The notes: generated by a model not told the origin, from the sequence alone. Positions 1 to 8,621 are shown, numbered from the stretch's first letter. The stretch: DNA of 21,211 nt from Bacteroidales bacterium (GCA_016283985.1 JAEENZ010000021.1:1-21211), one strand, 5' to 3'. Made by a program: numbers and translations.

Positions 1-116
1 TGGTGGACCGCACCCAGGAAGCCGCCGCCATCGAGCACGACCTTTCCGACCTCGACGACTTCGAGAGCGGCAACATAACTGAAGATGAACTGAATGACGA
101 AGACTATGGAATATAA
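1..116 (+). CDS. C-terminal tail of an upstream gene, probably ftsW (partial)
   Basis: An open frame enters from the left edge and reads VDRTQEAAAIEHDL... to a TAA at 114-116, ending in a strongly acidic tail (several D/E, last residues DEDYGI). Only about 37 residues are visible and they contain no recognisable domain. The assignment to the lipid II polymerase/divisome protein FtsW is inference from gene order: in Bacteroidetes dcw clusters ftsW usually lies just before murG. The frame overlaps the murG start by 11 or 23 bases, depending on which murG start is used, which suggests translational coupling. It could be a different dcw gene. Confidence 0.5.
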   Translation, partial: VDRTQEAAAIEHDLSDLDDFESGNITEDELNDEDYGI

Positions 117-1230
117 GAAGATACGCGCCATCATCAGCGGCGGCGGCACGGGAGGCCACATCTTCCCGGCCATCAGCATCGCGGACAAGCTCAAAGAACT
201 CAATCCCGAAACCGAAATCCTCTTCGTGGGAGCGGAGGGCAAGATGGAGATGGAGAAAGTGCCCGCGGCCGGCTACAAGATCGTGGGCCTGCCCATCAAG
301 GGCCTGCAGCGCCAGCTCAACTTCAGGAACATCATCAACGACATCAAGGTCCCCTTCCTGATGCTCAAGAGCGAGAGGATGGCCGCCAGGCTCATAAAGG
401 AATTCAAGCCGGACATCGCCATCGGCGTGGGCGGATTCGCAAGCGCACCGCTTCTGCGCAAGGCTGCCGCCAAGGGAGTCCCCTGCCTCATCCAGGAGCA
501 GAACGGCTTCGCGGGCCTCACCAACAAGATGCTCGCAAAGAAAGTGCAGAGCATCTGCGTGGCCTACGACGGCATGGAGCGTTTCTTCCCCGCAGAAAAG
601 ATAGTCTTCAGCGGCAACCCCATACGCAAGGAGTTCCACCCCTTCACCGAGGCCGACAAGGCCGAGGCCCTGAAGTTCTACGGCCTCACCCCCGGCAAAA
701 AGCACCTCCTGATAGTGGGCGGAAGCCTGGGCAGCGGCACCCTGAACAACGCAATGAAGAAATGGATTTCGGACGGATGCCCCGGCGGGGAGGATGTCGA
801 GGTCATCTGGCAGTGCGGGAAAATTTACAAGAAGGGAATCGACATTTTCATGGCCGGGCGGAAGCTCCCGAACATTCAGTACTCCGACTTCATCGCCCGT
901 ATGGACCTCGCCTACGCAGCAGCCGACGTGGTAATCTCGCGCAGCGGAGCATCCTCCATCTCGGAGATATGCGCCGTGCAGCGCGCAGCCGTCTTCGTGC
1001 CCTCGCCCAACGTGGCCGAGGACCATCAGACGCACAACGCAATGGCCCTTGTGAACAAAGGCGCGGGCCTTATCGTAAAGGACGCCGAAGCCGAAGAGAA
1101 ATTGCTCGCAACGGCAATCGAACTCGCCGGCAATCCTGAGAAGATAGCCGAAATAGAAAAGAACGTGGCTCCCCTGGCCCGCCTCGATGCGGCCGGAACC
1201 ATAGCAGAAGAAATATACAAACTGGTGTAA
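94..1230 (+). CDS. murG: MurG, UDP-GlcNAc:lipid I N-acetylglucosaminyltransferase
   Basis: MurG adds GlcNAc from UDP-GlcNAc to lipid I on the inner face of the cytoplasmic membrane, giving lipid II. The 378-aa product has the family's two-domain GT28 layout. The N-terminal glycine loop SGGGTGGHIFPA lies at residues 15-26, and a second glycine-rich loop GGSLGSGTLN starts near residue 209. The C-terminal donor-binding stretch SRSGASSISE is followed by PSPNVAEDHQTHNA. Length is close to the usual 355-380. Two starts are possible: ATG at 94 or ATG at 106 (product beginning MEYKKIRAII). Neither has a convincing ribosome binding site, which is common in Bacteroidetes. Either start overlaps the preceding reading frame. 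murC begins 1 base after the stop, so the two are probably cotranscribed. Confidence 0.97.
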   Translation: MTKTMEYKKIRAIISGGGTGGHIFPAISIADKLKELNPETEILFVGAEGKMEMEKVPAAGYKIVGLPIKGLQRQLNFRNIINDIKVPFLMLKSERMAARLIKEFKPDIAIGVGGFASAPLLRKAAAKGVPCLIQEQNGFAGLTNKMLAKKVQSICVAYDGMERFFPAEKIVFSGNPIRKEFHPFTEADKAEALKFYGLTPGKKHLLIVGGSLGSGTLNNAMKKWISDGCPGGEDVEVIWQCGKIYKKGIDIFMAGRKLPNIQYSDFIARMDLAYAAADVVISRSGASSISEICAVQRAAVFVPSPNVAEDHQTHNAMALVNKGAGLIVKDAEAEEKLLATAIELAGNPEKIAEIEKNVAPLARLDAAGTIAEEIYKLV

Positions 1231-1231
1231 C

Positions 1232-2587
1232 ATGGCCTGGAAGAACATATACTTCATAGGAATAGGCGGCATAGGGATGAGCGCCATAGCCCGCTACTAC
1301 AAGTTCAAGGGCTACTGCGTGGGCGGTTACGACCGCACCCCCTCCGACCTCACCCATGAGCTGGAGAAGGAAGGGATCTCCGTGCATTATGAAGACAACG
1401 TGGACTGCATCCCCAAGAATGTGGAGGAAACCCTCGTGGTCTACACCCCCGCCATACCTGAGAGCCTTCAGGAACTGCAGTTCGTCCGTGACAACGGCTA
1501 CCGCGTAATCAAGCGCAGCCGCATGCTGGGCGAGATTACCACCGGACAGACCTGCCTGGCGGTTTCCGGCACGCATGGCAAAACCACCACTTCCACCCTT
1601 GTGGCCCATATCCTCACCGAATGCGGCGAGGGCTGCAACGCCTTCCTCGGCGGCATTTCCAAGAACTACGGCACCAACCTGCTGATGAGCGAAAACGACG
1701 TGGTGGTGGCTGAAGCCGACGAGTTCGACAGGAGTTTCCTCCAGCTGCACCCGGACATCGCCGTCATCACGGCGATGGATGCCGACCACCTTGACATCTA
1801 CGGCGACCTCGCCCACGTGCAGGAAGCCTTCCGCCAGTTCGCATCGCAGGTCAAGCATACGCTTATTTTGAAATACGGCCTGCCGGTGAGCGCGTCCGAT
1901 ACTCCTGCCCGTATCCTGACCTATCATTTCAACGACAAGCGCGCGAACTTCCATGCGGAGAACCTGCGGGTGGATGCTCTCGGGCACTTCAGTTACGATC
2001 TGCATCATCCCGGCGGGGTCATCCCCGATATCCGCGTCGGCACTCTCGGATGGGTGAATGTGGAGAACAGCGTGGCGGCAGCGGCTGTCTGCCTATGCCA
2101 CGGTGTCGGCGAACACGCCATCCGCAAGGCCATAGGGAGTTTCCAGGGCGCAGTACGCCGTCTGGACGAGCACGTCAACGTGCCCGGGCTCACCTACATC
2201 GACGACTATGCCCACCATCCGGCGGAACTCGCCACGGCCATCTCTTCCATCCGGGAGATATTCCCCGGCAGGAAGCTGACCGGCATCTTCCAGCCGCATC
2301 TCTACACCCGCACCCGCGACTTCGCCCCCGAATTCGCGAAGGCGCTGAGCGCGCTGGACAAAGTCATCCTTCTGGACATCTATCCCGCCCGCGAGGAGCC
2401 CATCCCCGGAGTGACCTCCGAAATAATCTTCAAGGACGTGACCGCGCCGGAGAAGGTGCTCATGACCAAGGAAGAGCTGATGCCCTACCTTGAAAAAGAA
2501 CCGGTGGACGTGCTGGTAACCTTCGGGGCAGGCAACATCGACCGCTATATCGAACCCATCAAGGAAATGCTCTCCGCCCGTAAATGA
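1232..2587 (+). CDS. murC: MurC, UDP-N-acetylmuramate--L-alanine ligase
   Basis: MurC is the cytoplasmic ATP-dependent ligase that adds the first amino acid, L-alanine, to UDP-MurNAc. The 451-aa product starts with the Mur ligase N-terminal nucleotide-binding motif GIGGIGMSAIARYY (about residues 10-23). The ATP-binding P-loop GTHGKTTT begins at residue 113, with K117 as the expected phosphate-binding lysine. It is followed by the family block AEADEFDRSF and the DADHLDIYGD region, and by a C-terminal Mur ligase domain with DDYAHHPAEL and IFQPHLYTRTRDF. Length and motif order are normal for MurC and fit MurC better than MurD, E or F. Its TGA stop shares bases with the ATG of ftsQ (ATGA at 2584-2587), so the two are likely translationally coupled. 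Confidence 0.98.
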   Translation: MAWKNIYFIGIGGIGMSAIARYYKFKGYCVGGYDRTPSDLTHELEKEGISVHYEDNVDCIPKNVEETLVVYTPAIPESLQELQFVRDNGYRVIKRSRMLGEITTGQTCLAVSGTHGKTTTSTLVAHILTECGEGCNAFLGGISKNYGTNLLMSENDVVVAEADEFDRSFLQLHPDIAVITAMDADHLDIYGDLAHVQEAFRQFASQVKHTLILKYGLPVSASDTPARILTYHFNDKRANFHAENLRVDALGHFSYDLHHPGGVIPDIRVGTLGWVNVENSVAAAAVCLCHGVGEHAIRKAIGSFQGAVRRLDEHVNVPGLTYIDDYAHHPAELATAISSIREIFPGRKLTGIFQPHLYTRTRDFAPEFAKALSALDKVILLDIYPAREEPIPGVTSEIIFKDVTAPEKVLMTKEELMPYLEKEPVDVLVTFGAGNIDRYIEPIKEMLSARK

Positions 2588-3354
2588 AGAAAGCTGTAAG
2601 ATACCTGCTGTTCGCCCTCTCGCTGGCCCTGTTCCTGTGCGTTACCGTGCTGGTGCTCCAGGCTGCGCGCGAGCGCAGGCATCTCACCACCTGCAAGAGG
2701 GTGGAAATCAGCTTCAGGGATACCCTCAACTTCGTTTCGGAAGAAGACGTGCGCGGCTACCTCAAGAAGGAATGCCCCGTTTTCATCGGCATGAGGGTAG
2801 ACAGCATCAAGCTCCATGAGATAGAGAAGGTGCTGGATTCGCGCAGCGCCATCCTCTCCAGCCAGGCCTGGACGGCGGACAGCGTGCTGCACGTAAGCAT
2901 AGTCCAGCGCGAGCCGGTCGCCAGGATGGAAACCGCCGACCACGCCTTCTACATCGACGACCGGGGATTCATCTTCCCCATCCAGGGCGACTGTGGCAAG
3001 ACCTTCCCTCTCATCAAGGGTTCCCTTCCCCTCCACGAGCCCGTGGGCTACAAGGGCCTGCCGGCGACGGAAGAAGGCCGCCAGTGGACGGAGCACGTGC
3101 TTTCCATGCTCGAGTGGATGAAGAAGAACAAGTGGGACAGGAAGGTGGAGATGATAAAGGTGGAATCCAACGGCGACCTCGTAGTGGTTCCTCTGGAAGG
3201 AAAGGAGCGTTTCATTCTGGGAAGGCCGGAGGCCATTCCGGAGAAGTTCTCGAAGATAAACGAGTACTACAGGCGCATCAAGCCCTCCGTGGAGGAGGAT
3301 ATCTACACCAGCGTGAATCTTAAATACAAAGGACAGATTATCTGCAGAAAATAA
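2584..3354 (+). CDS. ftsQ: FtsQ/DivIB-type cell division protein
   Basis: FtsQ is a bitopic inner-membrane protein that links early and late divisome components through its periplasmic POTRA and beta domains. The 256-aa product has a short basic cytoplasmic start (MKKAVR) and one hydrophobic helix at about residues 6-26. A POTRA-like segment follows (FRDTLNFVSEEDVRGYL region, about residues 43-60), then a periplasmic beta domain containing AWTADSVLHVSIVQREPVARM. FtsQ diverges strongly in sequence, so the call rests on length, topology, this pattern and the position between murC and ftsA. The start overlaps the murC stop by 4 bases. An 11-base gap precedes ftsA. Confidence 0.9.
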   Translation: MKKAVRYLLFALSLALFLCVTVLVLQAARERRHLTTCKRVEISFRDTLNFVSEEDVRGYLKKECPVFIGMRVDSIKLHEIEKVLDSRSAILSSQAWTADSVLHVSIVQREPVARMETADHAFYIDDRGFIFPIQGDCGKTFPLIKGSLPLHEPVGYKGLPATEEGRQWTEHVLSMLEWMKKNKWDRKVEMIKVESNGDLVVVPLEGKERFILGRPEAIPEKFSKINEYYRRIKPSVEEDIYTSVNLKYKGQIICRK

Positions 3355-3365
3355 ATCATAACAAT

Positions 3366-4778
3366 ATGGAAGACCGTTACATAGCAACAGTAGATCTGGG
3401 CACCGCGAAACTCGCCTTGTCGGTGGCCCGCATCACCGGCGACAACGCCGAGATAATCTACTACAAGGAAAGGCCCTCCGACGGCGTGCGCTACGGCTGC
3501 ATCTTCAATCCAACGAAGGCATCCGTCCCCCTCAAGGAGGCAATCAAGGAGGCGGAAGACGAACTCGGCATCAAAGTCACCCAGGTGGTGATCGGAGTGC
3601 CCCGCTACGGCGTGAGCCAGGAAATCGCCAGCGCAAGCCTCGACCGCAGCGATGCAGAAGCGTGCATCACTCAGGAAGAGATAGACTGCATCAAGGACAT
3701 GGCCCTGGATTCCTATCCTCTCGCAGACATGGAGAAGCAGGAGATCTACGGCGCATCCGCGCAGTCGTTCAGCACGGACGATTCCATCAACTGCACCGAA
3801 GAAGACGTGGTGGGCATGCCCAGCGCGGTGCTTCAGGGCAACTTCAAGATATTCATCGGCGTGAAGAAGGCCTCCCGCAACATCGACATCATGCTCAACA
3901 AGGCGGACGTGGCCCTGGCGAGGAAGTACTTCCTGCCACCGCTCACCGCAGACGCAGTGCTGTCTTCCGAAGAAAAGGAGAACGGCGTGGCCCTCATCGA
4001 GATGGGTGCCGGAGTCACTTCCATCACCATCTACCAGGGCAGCATCCTGCGCTACTACCACGCCATCCCCTTCGGCGGCCGCAGCATCACCAACGACATC
4101 AAGCTCGAGTGCGGCTTCACCGAAAAGCTCGCCGAGAACATCAAGCTCGGCTTCGGCGCCTGCATGCCCGACAAGCTCCAGACCATGAGCGACAAGATCC
4201 TGCAGATAGTCGACGAGGAGAACGGCACCGACCAGCAGCTCCCCGTGAAGTATCTTTCCGAGATAATCACCGCCCGCGTACGCGAGATCGTGGATTCTAT
4301 CCTCTACCTCATCCAGGAGAGCGGATATGCCGACCGCCTTCGCAACGGCGTGGTGCTCACCGGAGGATGCGCCAATCTTGCAGGCTGCGCGAATCTGATC
4401 AAGGAGATGTCCGGTTACAACGTTCGCATCGGATTCCCTCGTGCGAAGAAGTTCTCCTTCAGCGGCTGTGCCGGCATTGGCGAGACCGACGCGGCTTCCA
4501 CCATCGGCATGTTGCTCTATGCCCGCGAGGACAGGCACCTGAACTGCATAGAAGAAGTTGTAAAGAAGGATGATGCCAAACCCGCCACCACCCCTGAACC
4601 TGAATCCACGGAAGGATCGGTGTTCGACCAGGCCGAGTGGGAAGTGAAACAGGAAAAGAAGCCGAAACCGCAGAAGACGGAAAAGAAGGAGAATTTCCTC
4701 GTAAGATGGACGAAGAAGAGCCTGAAGGCAGGCGAGGATTTCGTTGGAGGTTTATACGATAAAATGGAGGAAAACTGA
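3366..4778 (+). CDS. ftsA: FtsA, actin-like divisome membrane tether
   Basis: FtsA is an actin-family ATPase that anchors FtsZ filaments to the membrane and recruits later division proteins. The 470-aa product shows the phosphate-1 motif near the N-terminus (ATVDLGTAKLALSV), the SHS2/1C-domain region in the first third, a phosphate-2 motif (ALIEMGAGVTSITIY) and the adenosine motif GVVLTGGCANLAGC. A charged linker rich in K, E and P follows. The C-terminal segment FLVRWTKKSLKAGEDFVGGL fits the conserved amphipathic membrane-targeting helix. It is longer than E. coli FtsA (420 aa), mostly because of that linker, as is usual in Bacteroidetes. The stop lies 1 base before the ftsZ ATG. Confidence 0.97.
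   Translation: MEDRYIATVDLGTAKLALSVARITGDNAEIIYYKERPSDGVRYGCIFNPTKASVPLKEAIKEAEDELGIKVTQVVIGVPRYGVSQEIASASLDRSDAEACITQEEIDCIKDMALDSYPLADMEKQEIYGASAQSFSTDDSINCTEEDVVGMPSAVLQGNFKIFIGVKKASRNIDIMLNKADVALARKYFLPPLTADAVLSSEEKENGVALIEMGAGVTSITIYQGSILRYYHAIPFGGRSITNDIKLECGFTEKLAENIKLGFGACMPDKLQTMSDKILQIVDEENGTDQQLPVKYLSEIITARVREIVDSILYLIQESGYADRLRNGVVLTGGCANLAGCANLIKEMSGYNVRIGFPRAKKFSFSGCAGIGETDAASTIGMLLYAREDRHLNCIEEVVKKDDAKPATTPEPESTEGSVFDQAEWEVKQEKKPKPQKTEKKENFLVRWTKKSLKAGEDFVGGLYDKMEEN
4766..4770 (+). promoter_or_regulatory. Shine-Dalgarno-like site for ftsZ
   Basis: GGAGG sits 9 bases before the ATG at 4780, inside the last codons of ftsA. It supports 4780 as the ftsZ start over the in-frame ATG at 4744. 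Strong Shine-Dalgarno sites are uncommon in Bacteroidetes, so it may raise FtsZ output relative to FtsA within the operon. Confidence 0.5.
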
Positions 4779-4779
4779 T

Positions 4780-6021
4780 ATGGAAGAAGATCTCATCACC
4801 CCCCAGGATTGGAAGCCCACAGTGGCGACCATCAAAGTTCTCGGAGTAGGCGGAGGCGGATGCAATGCCGTATCCTACATGTATGAACAGGGCATAGAAG
4901 GCTGCAGCTTCATTGTCTGCAACACTGACTCGATGCACCTGCACGCCAGCCCCGTTCCCACCAAGATACAGCTCGGTCACGGCCTCGGGGCCGGCACCAA
5001 CCCCACCAAGGGACGCAACGCCGCACTGGAGAGCCAGGACGAGATAGCTAACAAGGTGCTGGACAGCGGCACCCAGATGCTCTTCATCACCGCAGGCATG
5101 GGCGGAGGCACCGGCACCGGAGCGACTCCTGTCATCGCCAAGATGGCCAAGGACCGCGGCATCCTCACCGTAGCAGTCGTCACCATCCCCTTCCTAAATG
5201 AAGGAAAGAAGGCCCTTTCGCGCGCCCTCGACGGCATCCACGAACTGGAGAAGAACGTGGACAGCCTCATCATTATCAACAACGAGCGACTCTATGATTA
5301 CTATGGCGACCAGCTCATCCACGACGCCTTCCCCAAGGCCGACGAGGTGCTGGCTACCGCTGTGCGCGGCATAGTGGAAATCATCCAGAAGAAGGGCTAC
5401 ATCAACGTGGACTTCGAGGATGTGAAGACCATGATGAAAGACAGCGGCATGGCCCTTATGGGTTATGGCTGCGGAACGGGCGCGGAGCGCATCCACAAGG
5501 CCGTCAAACAGGCCTTCGAGTCTCCCCTGCTCAACGATTTCGACCTAAAGAGCGCCAAGAACGTGCTGGTGAACACCACCGTCGGAAAGAACGACCAGGG
5601 CCTCACCATGGACGAGATGAAGGAACTCAACAACCTCATCGACGAATACACCGGCGGCGGCAATAACTTCAAGCGCGGCCTCATTTATGACGAATCCCCC
5701 GAAGCGGGCGATTCCATCCACATCACGTCCATCGTGGTCGGCCTGCGTTTCAACGACGTCATCGGCCCCGGCCTGAGCGATGCCGACAACTACATCACCA
5801 TCAGCAAGGATTACGTGTACGACCGCGACGAGGTATCCAGCGGCGAAGGCATCTCGCTTCCCGCCGACGTGAGCTCGCATATCGGATACACCGGCAAGGG
5901 CGGCGAGCGCAGCTTCCGCTACGATACCGAGCCCGTCCTCCTGGTGGAAGAAGGGCAGGACATCAGTCCTCTCGAGAATGAACCGGCCATCCGCCGCAAA
6001 CCTCAAAAGAAAGAACAATGA
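4780..6021 (+). CDS. ftsZ: FtsZ, tubulin-like division GTPase
   Basis: FtsZ polymerises at midcell into the Z ring. I place the start at ATG 4780 (MEEDLITPQDW, 413 aa), not at the in-frame ATG 4744 inside ftsA. The 4780 start lies just after the ftsA stop and has GGAGG at 4766-4770 upstream, and the family's GTPase domain follows at once. Visible elements are VLGVGGGGCNAV (about residues 20-31), NTDSMHL, the tubulin signature GGGTGTGA at 108-115, and the T7 loop NVDFEDV at about 209-215 with the expected catalytic acidic residues D211 and D214. The C-terminus ends with a basic peptide (EPAIRRKPQKKEQ), likely the site that binds FtsA. The TGA overlaps the gltX ATG (6018-6021). Confidence 0.98.
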   Translation: MEEDLITPQDWKPTVATIKVLGVGGGGCNAVSYMYEQGIEGCSFIVCNTDSMHLHASPVPTKIQLGHGLGAGTNPTKGRNAALESQDEIANKVLDSGTQMLFITAGMGGGTGTGATPVIAKMAKDRGILTVAVVTIPFLNEGKKALSRALDGIHELEKNVDSLIIINNERLYDYYGDQLIHDAFPKADEVLATAVRGIVEIIQKKGYINVDFEDVKTMMKDSGMALMGYGCGTGAERIHKAVKQAFESPLLNDFDLKSAKNVLVNTTVGKNDQGLTMDEMKELNNLIDEYTGGGNNFKRGLIYDESPEAGDSIHITSIVVGLRFNDVIGPGLSDADNYITISKDYVYDRDEVSSGEGISLPADVSSHIGYTGKGGERSFRYDTEPVLLVEEGQDISPLENEPAIRRKPQKKEQ

Positions 6022-7574
6022 GAAAGACACGCGTAAGATTCGCACCTTCCCCTACCGGCCCCCTGCACATGGGAGGCGTGCGCACCGCACTGTATAACTA
6101 TCTGTATGCCAAGCAGAACGGAGGAGACTTCATCCTTCGCATAGAGGATACCGACTCCAACCGCTTCGTGCCCGGAGCGGAGGCCTACATAATCGAGGCC
6201 CTGCGCTGGTGCGGCATCATCCCCGACGAAGGAGTGGATACCGAAGGCCACGTGGTGGAGACCCCCTCCGCGAAGCATCCCCATGCGCCCTACCGCCAGA
6301 GCCAGCGCCGCGGCATCTACCGCAAGTATGCCGAGCAACTGGTGGCGAACGGATACGCCTACTACGCTTTCGATTCCGGTGAGGAACTGGCAGCCAAGCG
6401 CGCAGAGGCGGAGGCCGCAGGACAGACTTTCATCTACAATTATGAGAGCCGCAAGTCGCTGAAGAACTCCCTCACCCTGCCCGCCGCCGAGACCGAGAGG
6501 CTCCTGGCGGAGACCACCGACTGGACCGTGCGTTTCAAGATGCCGGAAGACGAGGTGGTGGAGATGGACGACCTGATCCGCGGACACATCGAAGTGAACA
6601 CCCGCACCCTGGACGACAAGGTGCTCTGGAAACGCGCGGACGAACTGCCGACATATCACCTGGCGAACATAGTTGACGACCACCTCATGGAGGTCACCGA
6701 GGTGATCCGCGGAGAGGAGTGGCTGCCTTCACTGCCGCTTCATTATCTGCTTTACCGTGCATTCGGATGGACGGACACCCAGCCGCGTTTCGCGCATCTT
6801 TCCCTGCTGCTGAAGCCCGTAGGCAACGGCAAGCTCAGCAAGCGCGACGGCGACAAGCTCGGCTTCCCCGTGTTCCCCCTGCGCTGGGTGAACGAGGCCG
6901 GTGAAGTCACCCGCGGCTATCGCGAGGACGGATACTTCCCCGAAGCCTTCGTGAACATGCTCGCCCTCCTGGGCTGGAACCCCGGCACCGAGCAGGAGAT
7001 ATTCTCCCTGGATGAATTGGTGAAGGCTTTCTCGATGGACAAAGTGCAGAAAGCAGGCGCGAAGTTCAACCCGGACAAGGCCAAGTGGTTCAATAAGGAA
7101 TATTTAAGGATGAAGAGTGACGAGGAACTGGCTTCAATGTTTGTTCCTGTGCTCGCTGAACATGGCGTAGAGGATGATTTCGAGCATCTCGTAAAGGTCG
7201 TGCACCTGATCAAGGAACGCGCCACCTTCGTGGCAGACTTCTGGGACATCGCCTGGTATCTCTTCAAGGCCCCCGAAACCTATATAGATAAAGATGTAGC
7301 CAAGTTCTGGAAGCCAGAGAACGTGGAGCTCGCGCTGAAGGCCGCGGACTTCATTTCCGCGTTCGGCGGTTCCTGGACCAAGGAGGCCCTGGAAAGCGCT
7401 CTCGAGGAATACATCCGCTCCAACGAATGGCCCATGGGCAAGGTGATGAACTGCATCCGCCTCGCCCTCACCGGCTCCGGCAGCGGCCTCGGCATCGCCG
7501 ACATCGTCATTCTCATCGGCAAAGACGAGTTCAAGGCTCGTATTGAAAAGGCAATAAACGTTTTAGGAAAATGA
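6018..7574 (+). CDS. gltX: Glutamyl-tRNA synthetase GltX
   Basis: GltX is the class I aminoacyl-tRNA synthetase that charges tRNA-Glu; whether it also charges tRNA-Gln cannot be told from sequence alone. The 518-aa product carries the HIGH-type signature FAPSPTGPLHMGG (about residues 8-20), then RIEDTDSNR. The KMSKS-type motif KLSKR is at residues 272-276, followed by an all-helical anticodon-binding C-terminal domain. It is longer than the E. coli enzyme (471 aa), as Bacteroidetes GltX proteins tend to be. The ATG overlaps the ftsZ TGA by 4 bases and its own TGA overlaps the rpiB ATG, so this enzyme is built into the division operon. Confidence 0.97.
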   Translation: MRKTRVRFAPSPTGPLHMGGVRTALYNYLYAKQNGGDFILRIEDTDSNRFVPGAEAYIIEALRWCGIIPDEGVDTEGHVVETPSAKHPHAPYRQSQRRGIYRKYAEQLVANGYAYYAFDSGEELAAKRAEAEAAGQTFIYNYESRKSLKNSLTLPAAETERLLAETTDWTVRFKMPEDEVVEMDDLIRGHIEVNTRTLDDKVLWKRADELPTYHLANIVDDHLMEVTEVIRGEEWLPSLPLHYLLYRAFGWTDTQPRFAHLSLLLKPVGNGKLSKRDGDKLGFPVFPLRWVNEAGEVTRGYREDGYFPEAFVNMLALLGWNPGTEQEIFSLDELVKAFSMDKVQKAGAKFNPDKAKWFNKEYLRMKSDEELASMFVPVLAEHGVEDDFEHLVKVVHLIKERATFVADFWDIAWYLFKAPETYIDKDVAKFWKPENVELALKAADFISAFGGSWTKEALESALEEYIRSNEWPMGKVMNCIRLALTGSGSGLGIADIVILIGKDEFKARIEKAINVLGK

Positions 7575-8002
7575 AAATCGGATTATGCAGCGACCACGCA
7601 GGCGTGGAATATAAGGCAAAGTTGATTTCGTATCTTCTTGGAAAAGGATATGAAGTCGTGAATTTCGGAACCGACAGCACGGAGAGTTGCGACTACCCGG
7701 ACTTCGCGCATCCTCTGGGAAGCGCCGTGGAGTCCGGCGAGTGCGACCTTGGCATCGCCATCTGCGGAACCGGCAACGGCATGGCCATCACCCTCAACCA
7801 TCACAAGGGCGTGCGTGCCGGACTGGCATGGAATACCGCAGTCGGGACTCTGGTAAAGGAGCACAACAACGCCAACGTGCTGGTGCTGCCGGCAAGATTC
7901 ATATCTTACCGCATGGCCGTAAGCATCGTGCGCACCTGGCTCACCACCAAGTTCGCCGGCGGACGCCATCAGCGCCGCATCGACAAGATTACTTGTCTAT
8001 AG
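7571..8002 (+). CDS. rpiB: Ribose-5-phosphate isomerase B
   Basis: RpiB interconverts ribose-5-phosphate and ribulose-5-phosphate in the pentose phosphate pathway. The 143-aa product fits the RpiB/LacAB family length. It shows SDHAG (residues 7-11), the catalytic cysteine in AICGTGNGMA (C65), KEHNNANVLVLPARF (residues 97-110) and the C-terminal GGRHQRRID. The LacA/LacB galactose-6-phosphate isomerases are the main alternative, but those occur as paired subunits in lactose operons, which is not the case here. The gene overlaps gltX by 4 bases at its start. It converges on the next gene with a 14-base overlap, leaving no room for a terminator between them. Confidence 0.95.
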   Translation: MKIGLCSDHAGVEYKAKLISYLLGKGYEVVNFGTDSTESCDYPDFAHPLGSAVESGECDLGIAICGTGNGMAITLNHHKGVRAGLAWNTAVGTLVKEHNNANVLVLPARFISYRMAVSIVRTWLTTKFAGGRHQRRIDKITCL

Positions 8003-8621
8003 AAAACAGTCTGATTCTGATACCGGCACTAGCCGTGAATATCCAAGGATGCTCCATGTAATAATTGTGAGCATCCTTTTTGCTGAATGCAAAGTGATAA
8101 GAGTATCCCGCCCTTATAAAAAAAGAGCCGGGCTTTGTATTGTTCCATCGAATCTCTGTTCCCAAGGTAAATGCACAAAAGCTGTTTTTATCAGGAGAAT
8201 CACGTGCCACCAACTCCCCGAGTATGGGAATATATCTTACCACATTTTCGCCACCAAATAAAAATGACGGACCTCCCATCGCCATAAGACTGAACGATTT
8301 ATAATCTATAATGCGATAAAGTGAGTACAAAGACACCCTTCTATAACCTACTGTCTGTCCTATTGAAGTATCTTCTTTCTTCTCTTCAATATAAAGGAAC
8401 TCTTTATTGCTTCCCAGTTCGATATCCATTGATGTGAAATCACACAATATCGACACTCTCGCACCGGTATAAGGCCGTTCACAATACTTATAATTCAACC
8501 CGGGGCCAGAAACCTTAACGCTTTCTTTACCGAACGGTGTTCCCCATTCGAGGTTCAGATGTGCGGACGAGAATTCGAAAGGGAGAAACAATGAAAGAAC
8601 TGTTATAACTAAACTTACCAT
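7989..8621 (-). CDS. Stand-alone outer-membrane beta-barrel related to the neighbouring anti-sigma barrel domain
   Basis: The 210-aa product begins with a hydrophobic signal-like segment (MVSLVITVLSLFLPFEFSSA), unusual in having no basic N-terminal residues, and continues with alternating polar and aromatic beta-strand patterns typical of small outer-membrane barrels. Its C-terminal half aligns by eye with the barrel of the upstream gene: AGYSYHF against PGVSYHF, YYMEHP against FYTEHP, GGPSFLF against AGPMYEF. I infer a duplicated barrel without the sigma-binding part. The ATG at 8621 overlaps the upstream stop by 7 bases, so it is probably translated with the sigma operon. It looks AT-richer than its neighbours (26 of 60 G+C at 8101-8160). 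Function is unknown; it could be a partner, competitor or surface sensor for the anti-sigma protein. Confidence 0.7.
   Translation of the reverse strand: MVSLVITVLSLFLPFEFSSAHLNLEWGTPFGKESVKVSGPGLNYKYCERPYTGARVSILCDFTSMDIELGSNKEFLYIEEKKEDTSIGQTVGYRRVSLYSLYRIIDYKSFSLMAMGGPSFLFGGENVVRYIPILGELVARDSPDKNSFCAFTLGTEIRWNNTKPGSFFIRAGYSYHFAFSKKDAHNYYMEHPWIFTASAGIRIRLFSIDK

Noticed and set aside
1070..2008. Minus-strand open frame opposite murG and murC (312 codons)
   Set aside because: It covers the junction of two certain genes on the other strand and its translation has no recognisable motif.
3303..4538. Long open frame on the minus strand opposite ftsA (411 codons)
   Set aside because: It mirrors the well-supported ftsA gene, has repetitive A/V/G/H/D-rich composition typical of antisense frames in G+C-rich DNA, and shows no domain or start context.
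4744..4779. In-frame upstream ATG that would lengthen FtsZ by 12 residues
   Set aside because: It lies inside ftsA; the ATG at 4780 has a GGAGG upstream and gives the usual FtsZ N-terminus.
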